DNA from: Bretschneidera sinensis
Taxonomy: Eukaryota; Streptophyta; Magnoliopsida; Brassicales; Akaniaceae
Length of the DNA: 64,000 bases
Direction of reading: 5' to 3'
Assembly (NCBI GenBank): GCA_023935145.1
Contig: CM043700.1
Location: forward strand, 25,824,001-25,888,000
The notes beneath the pieces are model-generated. The model had not been told where the DNA came from and made no database searches. It saw only the letters and a program-made list of their open reading frames with translations. Positions 1 to 10,944 of the stretch are shown here, one piece after another (position 1 is the first letter of the stretch; each line of letters begins with the position of its first letter). A program made the position numbers and the translations under genes.

Positions 1-370
1 AAACACGAGTGTACTCAAACAGATGGGAGTATTACCATTTCCACCAAGTGACATATGTCTTTTCACTCCTAAAGGTGCACCAGTTTTCACTAAAGAAACC
101 AAACATTTTGCTTTGCCATCTAATATTTAGTGGGAATATGCTTTTTGCTTTGTCTTGTAATAATTAGGAGTTGTTTGGGATTAGATTAAAATCAACTTAA
201 AGTAAAATAGTTAAATTAGTTAAAGGTAAAAATTGATTTTAATCAATGTTTTAAGTTAAATATCAAACAACATCTTAGTGGGAATCATCTTTTCCTAAAA
301 TTAAAATCTTTGCTATTATAATTTTAGCGCTCAGCGCGCTGAATTACTTTATTTGTAGTTTTTAATTTGT
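1..370. other. AT-rich flank without a recognisable gene
   Basis: No open reading frame or known repeat family is recognised here. A short GC-rich palindromic tract (AGCGCTCAGCGCGCT) sits near 327-341 in otherwise AT-rich DNA. The stretch may be the 3' flank of a gene outside the window. Confidence 0.4.
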
Positions 371-717
371 TATTATCACCAAACATCTTTATATTTTGTC
401 ATATGTTTAAGTATTTTTTTTTGTATTTTAAAAACGATCAATTTACCTCATTGCATTTTAAACATGTGTCCAATAAACCATTTTGATCATAATTTCGGCG
501 AAATTAATACTATCGCACAAAAAAAATCTTGACAAAAAATCTTACAATGTTTAATAATCAAGATTTTAGCGTGTGTCAGTTTCAATTTCGCGAGAATTAT
601 TACCAAAAATGGTTTTTTTGGCACATGCCTAAAATATATGGGATAAATTGATCATTTTTAAAATGTAATAGGGTCATTGAAACGCAGAGAAAAATGTAAA
701 AGTGTTTGGTGATAATA
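371..717. mobile_element. Fold-back MITE (hairpin element)
   Basis: The outermost 15 bases, TATTATCACCAAACA at 371-385, are the exact reverse complement of 703-717. The similarity continues inward as an imperfect inverted repeat: the ACGATCAATTTA region pairs with TAAATTGATCAT, and the TTTCGGCGAAATT region pairs with AATTTCGCGAGAA. The whole unit therefore folds into a hairpin of about 350 bp. It has no coding capacity. This architecture is typical of a MITE, but no clear target-site duplication was found, so the superfamily is not assigned. Confidence 0.75.
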
Positions 718-1036
718 ATATTTTTTTTAACTTCGGTATGAAGTCTACCCCTGACCTATATAAGGAGCTTAGATGTAAGAAAGGAGAAAGAAATTTAGAA
801 CCGAAGTCTCTTCTTGTAAACACTCAAATAGACTTTTAATAAATAAACACTCTATTTCATATTCATTCGCTTCTTCTGTAATCAGTTAAATTATTATAGA
901 TTTTAGGACAAATATTACCGAGGACGGAGCAAAAGAACGATGTATATAGCGACACCCTACTTAAAAAGAAATGAAAAAGAAAATCCCAAAAAATGATAGA
1001 AATAATTTGCTACTTCGGGGATAAACATGAGCATTG

Positions 1037-1587
1037 GGGGCCTGTTTGGTCCGAGATACACCATTAGGATTAAGTGGAATTGGACTAATCCAACTTCACT
1101 TTAATCCCTATCATGTGTTCTGTTCTCTTTAAAAGCTTGGACTATACAAATCCAATCGGTCATGAATCCCACATGTATGGGGGTTGGGACTGAACTTATC
1201 CCACCCCGCTAGGATTAAATCTCAATTTTTTTACACTTTTATCCCTCTGTTCCTTTCTCTCTTCTTCTTTATCATCTTTCTCCTTATATATGATTACTAA
1301 TATTAGTATAAGAAATTATATTTCAAATATTATTTTTTGAAGTGATTCATACATTATTTTATACTAATATTATGTAATTATTATTATGAGTACATTTTAA
1401 TCATTTACATCTTAATCTAATTTTAATTCAATTATAATCTTATCAACCAAACATTGACATCAAATTAAATTATTTAATCCAAACCCTTGAACCAAATATT
1501 AGACAATAGTAATCTCATTTCAATGCTGCCTTGATCTAATCCCACTGAAAATTTAATCTAATCTTATCAGTAAATCAAAGGGGCTCC
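1037..1587. mobile_element. Degenerate PIF/Harbinger-like MITE
   Basis: The left end reads GGGGCCTGTTTGGTCCGAG. The right end, reverse-complemented, reads GGAGCCCCTTTGATTTACTG, giving a weak imperfect terminal inverted repeat. The subterminal sequence is rich in ATTAGGATTA/TAATCCTAAT words, as in the better preserved element at 5628-6367, so the two may be relatives. No convincing target duplication was seen and the ends are approximate. Confidence 0.35.
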
Positions 1588-1876
1588 AAGTATAAAGTGG
1601 TCCAATAAGAAAAAGGTTAAATACCAGGAGAGGTGTGGCACCTTGTAGAACCTCAATCAACAAATAGAGAGAGAAGTAAAGAGAAGTCACATTAAAAAAG
1701 AGAGATTATTTTGCAATCTGTAGAGATAAAACCTCTCGAGCAAAGATGAAACATGTGGCATGTAGTCACAAGGGATTAACCAGTGAAGTACATACCAGAA
1801 CGTATAGAAACCGAGAGATGGAGGTTCCCACAAATGTTATTGCTTAATTATTAATGTAAAGAAAAAGTAGCCTCCT

Positions 1877-1884
1877 CTATAAAG
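1877..1884 (+). promoter_or_regulatory. Possible TATA box of the PPR gene
   Basis: CTATAAAG lies only about 20 bp before the ATG at 1906. A usual TATA-to-start distance would place transcription initiation at or just after that ATG. Either this box is not used, or translation begins at a later methionine such as residue 63. Weak evidence only. Confidence 0.3.
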
Positions 1885-1905
1885 GAAAAACCGAACGAAA
1901 CAGCA

Positions 1906-4071
1906 ATGTCCACTCCTCTCTCTCTCCACCACCTTAGACCACCCTTATCTTCAGATCATCCTCTCTTTAGAAACCCCACCACCACCACCACCACCTCCTC
2001 CTCCTCCTCTACCATCACCACCACCACCAAGAACAACACCACCACAATTGAACAACCCCCATGTCTTGTATCACTAGAAAAATGTTCCACAATGTCCCAG
2101 CTGAAGCAAATCCATGCCCAAATGCTCAGGAATGGCCTCTTCTCGGACCCTTTCTCCGCCAGCAAAATCGTCGCGTTTTGCGCTTTGGAAGACTCCGGCA
2201 GCCTCCATTATGCTCGTCTCGCCTTCTCCCAAATCCTGAATCCCACAACCTATACCTGCAACTCCATAATTCGAGGCTACACCAACAAGAATTTGCGTAG
2301 TGAGGCACTTTTTTTTTATCAAGAAATGATCCTTCAAGGTCTGGTACCGGACAGGTTCGCGTTCCCTTCTTTGTTCAAGTCATGTGGCCATCTACGTGAG
2401 GGAAAACAGCTGCATTGTCATTCTACCAAGTTTGGTTTCTCTTCCGATTCTTACATTCAAAATACTTTGATGAACATGTATTCTAGTTGTGGGTGTCTTG
2501 TTTCAGCCCGAAAGGTGTTCGACAAAATGGATGATAAGAGCGTCGTTTCTTGGGCAACCATGATTGGCGCTTACGCGCAATGGGATCAACCAGAACGAGC
2601 TGTTGAGATTTTCGACAGGATGAGAATCGAGAATGTGGAGGCTAATGAGATTACTTTGGTTAATGTTTTGGCCGCTTGCGCAAGGGCAAGGGATTTGGAG
2701 ACCGCCCAACGCGTGCACGAGTACATTGATGAGAATGGCTTCGGGTTCCATGTGGTCCTCAATACGGCTCTCATGGATGCTTATTGCAAATGTTGTTGTG
2801 TCTCGATTGCTAGGGATATATTCGACAAAATGCCTGAGAAGAACTTGGTCTGTTGGAACATCATGATTAATGGGCATGTTGAGGATAGTGATTATGAGGA
2901 GGCTTTGTTACTCTTCCGCGAGATGCAACTTAAGAGTGTTAAAGGGGATAAGGTGACCATGGTCAGTTTGTTGCTTGCTTGCACACATTTGGGTTCTCTT
3001 GAGATTGGTAAGTGGTTGCATGCCTATATAGAGAAGGAGAGAATCGAGGTTGACGTTGCATTAGGAACAGCAATGGTTGACATGTATGCCAAATGTGGAA
3101 GCATAGAGATTGCTTTACAAGTATTCCACGAGCTGCCTGAGAAAGATGTTATGACTTGGACAGCAATGATCCTTGGTCTTGCAATGTGTGGACAGGGAGA
3201 GAAGGCACTGGAGCTTTTCCGTGAGATGCAGATTAGAAGGGTGAAGCCAGATGCAGTTACTTTTGTCGGGGTTTTGGTCGCATGTAGTCATGCTGGTCTA
3301 GTGGATGAAGGAATTTCAGAATTTAACTCCATGTCCTATAAGTATGGCATTCAGCCTAGCATAAAACATTATGGTTGTTTTGTTGACATACTAGGGCGAG
3401 CTGGTCGCATAGCTGAAGCAGAGGAGTTGATACAGAACATGCCAATGGCACCAGATCATTTTGTTCTGGGAGGGCTTTTGGGTGCCTGCAGAATCCATCA
3501 AAACCTTGATGCTGCAGAGAGAGCAGCTAAACAGCTTTTGGAGCTTTACCCGGAAAATGGTGGGACTTATGTCATTCTGTCAAATATATATTGCTCATTG
3601 GGAAAGTGGGAGAAGGCTAAAAGAATTAGAGAATTAATGACAGAAAGAAAAATAAAGAAGCCCCCAGGTTGCAGTCTGATCGAGGTTGATGGAGTTGTTC
3701 ATGAGTTTGTAAAAGGTGACTCATCACACACGCAATCCTCAGATATCTACAAAATGTTGGATAACATGATAAGTCAATTAAAAAAAGCAGGTTACATTCC
3801 AAACAAATCAGAGGTTTTGTTTCATATGGATGAAGAGGAAAAGGAGACTGCACTTAGCCTCCATAGTGAGAAGCTGGCAATTGCATTTGGGCTCATGAGT
3901 ACAACCCCTGGGGTCCCAATTCGAATTGTAAAAAACCTTCGCGTTTGCAACGACTGCCATACAGCAACCAAACTTATATCCAAAGTTTATGATAGGGAAA
4001 TAATTGTGAGGGATAGAAATCGATTTCACCATTTTAAGCATGGATCCTGTTCCTGCAGGGATTTCTGGTGA
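1906..4071 (+). CDS. Pentatricopeptide repeat protein, PLS class with DYW domain
   Basis: This is an intronless 721-residue frame, which is usual for plant PLS-type PPR genes. After a Thr/Ser-rich N-terminus that could serve as an organelle-targeting region (residues about 1-55), tandem PPR units run from about residue 65 to 560. Recurrent words include NTLMNMYSSCG, VSWATMIGAYAQ, TAMVDMYAKCG and VTFVGVLVACSHAGLVDEG. An E/E+ region follows, then a DYW cytidine-deaminase-like domain. In that domain the zinc-ligand motif HSEKLA is near residue 652 and CNDCH near 681, and the protein ends HHFKHGSCSCRDFW, so the final triplet is DFW instead of DYW. Known family role: sequence-specific binding of chloroplast or mitochondrial RNA, usually for C-to-U editing. 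The target RNA cannot be read from the sequence. An AATAAA lies at 4076-4081, just after the stop. Orthology is not assigned. Confidence 0.95.
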   Translation: MSTPLSLHHLRPPLSSDHPLFRNPTTTTTTSSSSSTITTTTKNNTTTIEQPPCLVSLEKCSTMSQLKQIHAQMLRNGLFSDPFSASKIVAFCALEDSGSLHYARLAFSQILNPTTYTCNSIIRGYTNKNLRSEALFFYQEMILQGLVPDRFAFPSLFKSCGHLREGKQLHCHSTKFGFSSDSYIQNTLMNMYSSCGCLVSARKVFDKMDDKSVVSWATMIGAYAQWDQPERAVEIFDRMRIENVEANEITLVNVLAACARARDLETAQRVHEYIDENGFGFHVVLNTALMDAYCKCCCVSIARDIFDKMPEKNLVCWNIMINGHVEDSDYEEALLLFREMQLKSVKGDKVTMVSLLLACTHLGSLEIGKWLHAYIEKERIEVDVALGTAMVDMYAKCGSIEIALQVFHELPEKDVMTWTAMILGLAMCGQGEKALELFREMQIRRVKPDAVTFVGVLVACSHAGLVDEGISEFNSMSYKYGIQPSIKHYGCFVDILGRAGRIAEAEELIQNMPMAPDHFVLGGLLGACRIHQNLDAAERAAKQLLELYPENGGTYVILSNIYCSLGKWEKAKRIRELMTERKIKKPPGCSLIEVDGVVHEFVKGDSSHTQSSDIYKMLDNMISQLKKAGYIPNKSEVLFHMDEEEKETALSLHSEKLAIAFGLMSTTPGVPIRIVKNLRVCNDCHTATKLISKVYDREIIVRDRNRFHHFKHGSCSCRDFW
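1975..2045 (+). repeat. Trinucleotide microsatellite inside the PPR coding region
   Basis: An (ACC)n run, a (TCC)n run and a second (ACC)n run encode polythreonine and polyserine in the N-terminal leader of the PPR protein. The repeat stays in frame, so its length can vary without breaking the protein. Confidence 0.85.
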
Positions 4072-4548
4072 TGTGAATAAAGTGCCCTCCAGTTAACAAA
4101 TATATGAGATTTTTGTCATGCGAGCAAGGTATCATTTTTACACAGGTTTAGTTTCTTCGGAGTACTACAAACTCTCATAATCCATTAATATTATTGTTTC
4201 AATAATGCAACAGGATTCTGAGCAAAAAAATAAATAATGCACCCAGATTCTGCACTTTTCCCCCCTCCTAATCCATTTCTCAAACCCTGCACTAAAAGAG
4301 GAACAAAGAAGAAAGCATGTGGCAAACAGAAATGCATATATACCATTACAGTAAATCTAAGAACTATGCTCATGTCAACAGAAGAAAATGAAGATGGTTC
4401 TGGATAGGGAGTTAATTCAAAGAGATGTACTCGAGACTTACTTGAGCTTGTGCTTTGCATTTGGGTGCGTGAGTGCTTCACTGTGCATTTGCGTCCATTC
4501 AGAACTTTTGCTACTTTATGAAGTGACGAGAAAAAAAAGGTGATTACT

Positions 4549-4691
4549 AGGTGCCTTGTTAAAAATTAAGGTAAAACATGTATTTTTGATAATAAAGTTG
4601 TTTTTTTTTTTTTACAATTAGAAGTAAGTGTTTTACCACAAAATATATAAGTAAAACAAATTGTCTTATTTATTATCGAAACATCTTAAAC
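4549..4691. repeat. Possible small MITE
   Basis: AGGTGCCTTGTTAAAAATTA at the left has a loose reverse complement around CGAAACATCTTAAAC at the right. The interior shares the words TTTTACCACAAAATATATAA and AAACAAATTGTCTT with the inverted-repeat element near 32.6 and 35.1 kb. Family membership is inferred and the boundaries are soft. Confidence 0.35.
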
Positions 4692-5627
4692 AGCAACCAA
4701 AAAGAAACTGAATGCAATCAAGTAACAGTACCAATTAAACCCCCCAGCATTTTCTAATACCACCCAATTTTATGGACTAGTTGTAGTTAGGGAATCAGTG
4801 AAGTGCAGTGAATCACTAACGAAGCAAGCAACAAATTCACTTCTAGCACTCAGAAAATTTAAGGGGATCTCCTCCTCTCCCTCCCCCACTGCCCCTCCAA
4901 GTTTTTAAGGACAGAGATGATATATTGTTACTGCATTGGAATAGACAGCGTGATATTACATTGTGAAATGAATTCTGCTAATTCTACACAGGTTATTATT
5001 TTTTTAAGGAAGATAGTAAAATATTAAATCAAACAAGCAGTAATTTTTTGCTGAGCGCCAGAATGCCATTGTACCATAAAATAATTAGAAGATCATAATC
5101 TGCAAATTTTCCTCTCTTCAATGTCAGTAGTAAGCCAGACATAAGATCCAGAATCACTCAAGGTGCTCATTTACAGCAAAACACCAAATCCATGCCAATA
5201 GTAATCAATAAGTCAAATTAATTCAGTTCAATACTTCAAAGAAACCATAGCAAACACTGAGAACGAAGTAGAAAATAAATAAGACAAGAAAGTTGATCAC
5301 TAACATGTATAGAAAGACAAATTGAACAACTAAGTGCTCAAAAGTTGAAAACTTACTAGAATAATAGTAACAACATCACGAATAGCCCAAGCATAGCTCT
5401 CCATCGTAGAAGGAAATGGCTAGTAAATCATAAGCCAAACATTGGTAGCATGACTCACATCCAGCAAAGATTAGGTGTTTTCTTTATCATAATAGAGTAC
5501 AAATCAACCAAAAATAATCTAACCACCAAGCTTACCTTAAATTATTACGGTTCATGAAGCAAAGCCCACACAAGATCCCGAAAAACACTCCAACAATAGT
5601 GGATGTTATACTGGTGTTGTATCATAA
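4692..5627. other. Intergenic DNA between the PPR gene and the MITE
   Basis: No coding region or RNA gene was recognised. There are only short open frames without codon-usage or domain support, plus A/T tracts. Confidence 0.5.
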
Positions 5628-6367
5628 GGGGCTGTTTGGTTTGAGGTATAAAGGTGAGATAGGGCTAAGTTAGTCCCACATGAACAGTTAATCCCATGTT
5701 TCGTTGAAGAGACTCGCTGTTTATATGGGATTAGATTGAGACAAAATTAGTCCCAATCCCAGTGTTTCTGTCCCTCCACCCCCCATGGGCCAAAAATAAT
5801 CCCACCTATATGGGATTAATTTTTTTTTTCTCCTCCCATTGTACCCCTGCTTGCAGAGCCAGATTCCTTCTTCTTCGTTGTAGCAGCACCGTACCAACAC
5901 TGTAGCAGCACCAAGCCGTAGCAGTGCCATCTTCTTCTTACGACGTAATTTCCATGGAGGATGGGTTGAGCGATCCAGATCCATATGATTGGTAAATGGA
6001 TTTCAAAATCTTTTTTCAATTTTTTCCTTTATTTGGGTCAAATCTATGGTGTTTCATAATTTTGTTTTTAAAAACTTTCTTTTCGCAAGTTCTGACCTTG
6101 GAGCATGAAGAGAGAAGGTAAAAGAAGAGATGGTATTTATAATGGAGTGTTTGCATAGAATTTGGTTCTGAGATTGATGGAGGATTCAAAGGAGATGGGA
6201 CGAAAGGAGATGGTATTTATTTTTCTTATTCCACTTTAATCCCAATTCAAAAATATTTTGAACCAAACATAAGATTAAGGTAGTACCTTTTTAATTCCAT
6301 CTAATCCTATCTCATCCTAATCCTAATCTTATTCCACTATAATCCTGTCCGTGAACCAAACGGACTC
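5628..6367. mobile_element. PIF/Harbinger-like MITE (740 bp) with TAA target duplication
   Basis: The left end is GGGGCTGTTTGGTTTGAGG. The right end, reverse-complemented, is GAGTCCGTTTGGTTCACGG, so the termini are imperfect inverted repeats sharing GTTTGGTT. TAA flanks the element on both sides (5625-5627 and 6368-6370). A GTTTGGT terminus with a three-base TWA duplication is the usual signature of the PIF/Harbinger (Tourist) group. Subterminal TAATCCYA words recur inside. No transposase is encoded; the short open frames inside have no domain support. Confidence 0.7.
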
Positions 6368-6817
6368 TAAATCTCATTGAGGCAGGGTCAATGGAGTGGA
6401 AGGCAACTGTGTTTAAATATAAAGGCCTTAAAAAGATCAACTCGGTGTCTAACATTGGTTGCATCATCACCCAAGAACCAAATTCACCATAATCTTCAAC
6501 TAATTTCAGGAAATAGAAGGTGACCAAACAAATTCAGAAGCTAAAAATTGATCACAACAGAGAAAGAGATGCAAAAGTATCACTCAAAAAGAGAAAGAAA
6601 GAGAAACGATCACTATCACTATCACTTATCAATTGTGAAACTGATAAAGTAAAGTGCTTACAAAATCCAAGTTCTAGAAACAGAATATGATAATGATGTC
6701 ATACATGAATAGTACTTAACCCTCTTAAATTGCCAATAGCAGAGATTCATAAATTCCCTTCAGCCTCTTCAAGTCTACTTCAATGGCTAAACAAACAAAA
6801 AATTGTCATAACGATTA

Positions 6818-7870
6818 TCATACAGAAGCAAGTTTACCAGATACGGCTTTGCCTTGATTCCCTCCAATGGGATCATCGCCATCATTCTCACCGTCTATCA
6901 GCTTAGATTCTGCTGAGTCACGCTGTGATGGCACATTGCCAGGTTTGGTAACAGACTGCTGATAAAGAACCCCTCCCACTATTGTGAAGAGGAGGCAAAC
7001 CAAACCAAATGGACTAGCGTGCTTATCCCAAATCATTACATTGATCACAACAGTAAGAAACTTGTTAACCACACCAGTCACAGTAAATGCTGTCGCAGAG
7101 ATTGCCTTCCTGGCTGCGAATCCAAAGAAACTGATGAGCAAACCAAACACACATGACAATGCCACAGCAGAGAATGCCACAGGCTCAAACCAATTCCCAG
7201 AATTCGCTACCAATGCAGCAGACACCTCCACATACTCCCCTGTTAGGAACCAAAACAATGGTGCCATCATCAAAGACAACAAATTGTTGTACAACACGAA
7301 ACCCCAAGTGTTCAATCCAAGATTTGTCACCATATGTTTGATATAAACCATCTCAGTAGTGATGGTCACCAAATAAGCAAAGGCCCAAGAATACGCAGTC
7401 ACAGTAAATGCCGAATCTGTTGCAACATACCCTATGGCACCACCCAGAATAATCAACAACGACACAAAAGTGATCTTAGATGGGCAGGGTTGCCTCCTAA
7501 ACGCAGTATCGGCTAGAGCAACCAAAAGGGGTGTCAAGGATCTAAATACTATAAAAGTATCCACATTCGCGTGGCGCAGAAGATTGGTGTTGGTAAAGAT
7601 AGCGAGGTAGAAAACAATAGCAGCAGGCAGAAATTTCTTGGCATTATGAAGTGTGAAGGGATCATGATACAAAAACCCTAGTTTCCCCAAAACCCAGACA
7701 CCTAAAGCAGAGGTTAGATACTGCAATGCAGTTAAGAGACCCGGGAAGGTAAATTTTGTGATTGCGAACTTGTTTATCACTGCAAGCAAGCTTGAACAGA
7801 GAGCGTAACCTACCACGAGACTGCTTGTAGCATAGTACTGCTTAGTAGCATCAAATCGAATCGAAGACAT
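6818..7870 (-). CDS. GFT1: Golgi GDP-fucose transporter, GFT1/GONST4-like (nucleotide-sugar transporter)
   Basis: This 350-residue intronless frame encodes a multi-pass membrane protein with about ten hydrophobic segments. It belongs to the drug/metabolite and triose-phosphate/nucleotide-sugar transporter group. Words diagnostic of the plant GONST4/GFT1 branch are present: VVGYALCSSLLAVINK near residue 20, AIFTNTNLLRHANVDTFIVF near 90-112, AYLVTITTEMVYIKHMV near 165-181, and SATAFTVTGVVNKFLTVVIN near 255-274. The hydrophilic C-terminal tail ends in GKLASV, also seen in the Arabidopsis protein. Known role: importing GDP-L-fucose from the cytosol into the Golgi lumen for fucosylation of xyloglucan, pectin and glycoproteins, in exchange for GMP. 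Start: MSSIRFD matches the family N-terminus. Upstream on the minus strand, a pyrimidine-rich tract ending in TTTTTTAG (near 7903) could be the acceptor of a 5'-UTR intron. That is inference. Confidence 0.93.
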   Translation of the reverse strand: MSSIRFDATKQYYATSSLVVGYALCSSLLAVINKFAITKFTFPGLLTALQYLTSALGVWVLGKLGFLYHDPFTLHNAKKFLPAAIVFYLAIFTNTNLLRHANVDTFIVFRSLTPLLVALADTAFRRQPCPSKITFVSLLIILGGAIGYVATDSAFTVTAYSWAFAYLVTITTEMVYIKHMVTNLGLNTWGFVLYNNLLSLMMAPLFWFLTGEYVEVSAALVANSGNWFEPVAFSAVALSCVFGLLISFFGFAARKAISATAFTVTGVVNKFLTVVINVMIWDKHASPFGLVCLLFTIVGGVLYQQSVTKPGNVPSQRDSAESKLIDGENDGDDPIGGNQGKAVSGKLASV

Positions 7871-8239
7871 TTTCGTTTTTTCTTTGGGTAGAATATAAAG
7901 CAGCTAAAAAATCAGTAGATCTTAATCGATTCAAAGAGAGATAAGGAGAGATTCGAGATTGAGAGAGGTTGTATCAAATGAACGATGTGAACTAGAAATT
8001 GACTTCATTCTGATAATTATATCTCGATTATATCTCGATCAATAATATAATGCGCTGGAGAAATTCAAAGAGCAAATAACAACTGTAATTCGAATAAAGA
8101 TCGGGCAAGTATGATAAAATATAAATAACAAAACAGCAAAATTGAAACCTTGAAATAATGGGATGGAGAGAGTGAAATCACTGACACATAATGACAACGC
8201 AGATCTTGCAAGGAAAAGAAGAGATCGAAGGAGCCTTGG

Positions 8240-8260
8240 TTTTTTTTTTTTTTTTTTTTT
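8240..8260. repeat. Poly(T) tract of 21 bases
   Basis: An uninterrupted T run lies about 370 bp upstream of the GFT1 start codon, possibly within its 5'-UTR intron or promoter. It is a homopolymer with no further support for function. Confidence 0.9.
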
Positions 8261-8625
8261 GATCTTGTGGGGAGAGGGAAGCTTCAATGAGAGTCAAGGA
8301 CGACCGAGAGAGGTAACTTTTCTTTTACCACAGCAAGAAATTCGTTACAGGGCTCTGGATTGGATTTGCATTGGCAATTGCAAAAGGACCGTGTTAATTG
8401 AGATTAAATTTTTCACAGGGGCGGTGGGTGTAAAGTATATTCATGAATTTATGACCACGTTATTGACTGACCCACCACCAGGCACCAGCCCATTTTCAAA
8501 TACACACAATAAATGGGCTGGGCTAAAGATTTCTTTTCTTTGACGAGAGGCTGGAATAGGATGAGGCACCGGTTTGAGTTCCCTCATCTCCTTCCTCGTG
8601 GTATCCAAGTGCTTCCGTCCATAAG

Positions 8626-9891
8626 CAATGACGGATCCACCATGGGGCAGTTGGATCAATTACACCTATTTAACTTTTGAAAAAAAAAATCAATATCATG
8701 TGAGATTTTAAATTTGTCCCACAAATATTAGAAATTATCTAATTTTAGTGTAAACTGCCTTCACAAATATTAAAATTATTTAATATTAATATAAAATTTT
8801 TAAAAATATTCAAAAGTTTTGGGTTATGTATAAATTATTTAGCTTTAATGTAAATTTCTTACAAATTGCCCTACGTGTAAAACATGTTCACGATGATTAT
8901 ATTGCTTTGGTTTATATATATAAAAGTTACTAACTTTTCACACTTAAGGCACAAGTTAGCATTGTGCCCAATTTATTTAGGATCAAATGTCCATAGATAT
9001 TCAATTTTATGTATAAAAAAAACTATTAGGGTAATAAGGTAATTCAATAAACTCATTTATTTATTTTTTAACATTCGGAGAATTTTTGCAACTTACAACT
9101 GATTGGTGGTCGAAAAAGTGCACCACGAGTACCGTTGGAATCAACGTCTAGTGATCTACAATTCAACATCGACTGCATAACCCTTCACTGGCTTGACTGC
9201 CCTTACCCGCCTCCCATGTTAATGGAAGGGGCTCAGCTTAGATCTGCATTTTTCCAGTAAGTATAATAAGAAACCACCACCACTAGCCAAAATGTCTAGA
9301 TCTACCAAACCATCAACCTATGGCGACATAATTTTGTCGAAATTAGTTGCACGTGCTTTATATGTCTTCAACAACACGCACACCACGTATCATCTGCCAC
9401 ACGTGAAGGCTCAGTCTAAGTCACTATATTCTTGGGTAGATGACTGAGAAAAAAATTGAAATTCCCAAAAAATCCTTACTTTGATTACGTGAAAGGGAAG
9501 AATCATGGTCATTTTGACCTTAAAAAAATATTGAAGTACAATACTAACTTGTATCTTAAATGGAACAAGTTTACATTTCACCTATAAAGAATAATTGAGT
9601 TACCAATTATCCCAGAAGCTTAAGCTAGTGGGAAATGACTCAATTAATTGATTATACATTAACACATCCTCTTACGTGCAAACTGACTGAAAGATTAAAT
9701 ACTTTACAAATGAAACACAAGTGTAAGAAAGCCCAAATGTGAAAGGACAAAGTATTAAGTGAAATATTAAATGAAAATGGAAATTTCTAGGATTTGAAAC
9801 CAAGACTTGTACCTGGAGCTTTGATACTATATTAAGAATAATTGAGTTACCACTTTTCTCAAAGGCTTAAGTTGTTGGAAATGGCTCAATT

Positions 9892-9966
<75 letters not shown>

Positions 9967-10008
9967 TTAAACCACCTCGACTAACAAAAATTTATGGATC
10001 CGCCATTG
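8626..10008. mobile_element. Non-autonomous hAT element, copy 1
   Basis: The left terminus is CAATGACGGATCC. The right terminus, reverse-complemented, is CAATGGCGGATCC, so 12 of 13 bases match. It is flanked by an 8-bp near-duplication, TCCATAAG (8618-8625) and TCCATGAG (10009-10016). Termini beginning CA with an 8-bp duplication are the hAT signature, and the CGGATCC end resembles Tip100-type ends. The interior is AT-rich without transposase. It shares blocks with the element at 11479-13674, for example GGTCGAAAAAGTGCACC against GGTTGAAAAAGTGCATC, and ACCATCAACCTATGGCGACATAATT against its counterpart. A long (AT)n microsatellite has grown near its right end. Confidence 0.8.
9894..9963. repeat. 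(AT)n dinucleotide microsatellite, about 70 bp
   Basis: A pure alternating TA run of about 35 repeats lies inside hAT copy 1. Length polymorphism and assembly error are both likely here. Confidence 0.95.
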
Positions 10009-10016
10009 TCCATGAG

Positions 10017-10780
10017 GGCGGGTATAGATTTCACACCATCTCCACAACAAAGGTAGAACGCAAGCTTATAAAACCAGAATGGATGAATTACAATTTCATC
10101 CTAGAGTTTTAGTTGTAATTACAACTTACTCCTTTAGTTTGCAAATCAAACTACCCCTTCAAAAGATTGTTGCGCACCTTACGATCAATCCCTATTGCTA
10201 ACTTCCATTAAGAAAACTAACAGAAAGATTGACTTGGTGTTAAGAACGTGATTTTAATGGGTTTTTTTTTTTCTTTCTTAGGTCATATGTGTTTCAGATA
10301 TGATGCTTTATCTTGAAGACCGAATGGTTATGAATTGCTAGATTAGCTAGGATGAAAAATATTTGGATTTTTGTTCAAATTGGAGATTTATTTTGAAAAA
10401 AAATATGGAATTAAAAGATGAACAGTTGATCTGCAAGTGAAAGGGAGAGAATGAGAGAAGGGAGTCAAATGGTATGATATGGACTATTCGGTTTCATATA
10501 TATATATATATGAAAAGTAATTTAGAAAATTCTATTTTTTACATAATAGACGTATGATGAAAGGACTAAGTTGTCAGATTTGTAAACTAGATGAGTGGGT
10601 TGTCATTAGGACTAAAACTTAAGGATGAATTTTTAATTTACATAAATAGAAATATTGAGTAAAACTGCAAATTACGCAAAAAGGGAACCGTAGTCATTGA
10701 GTTTTTTTTTTTTTTTTAATTGGTGTTCACTGGATTATACGATGACTCATGTAAAAGTGATTTACTATACTTCCCTAGAT
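10017..10780. other. Intergenic AT-rich DNA
   Basis: No gene was recognised. There is a short (AT)n run near 10498-10512 and several poly(T) tracts. Confidence 0.5.
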
Positions 10781-10944
10781 ACATTTTTTTGGTAAAATAT
10801 TACATTTGATGATATAAAAAAACTCTCATTCGTTGTTAAAACAATACATTTGGTGGTAAATAAAAAATACCACCAAATGTATTGGTTTTACCATAGAATA
10901 TGAGTTTTTTTTACTACTAAATATACTATTTAACCAGAAAATGT
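10781..10944. mobile_element. Small hairpin MITE, 164 bp
   Basis: AATACATTTGGTGGTA at 10843-10858 is the exact reverse complement of 10868-10883, separated by 9 bases. The pairing continues outward with few mismatches to ACATTTTTTTGGTAAAATA at the left edge and TATTTAACCAGAAAATGT at the right edge, so nearly the whole unit folds into one stem. No clear flanking duplication was found. Confidence 0.75.

Noticed and set aside
8163..8543. 126-codon plus-strand frame upstream of GFT1
   Set aside because: It encodes polyphenylalanine from the T21 tract and shows no domain. It probably overlaps the GFT1 5'-UTR or intron.
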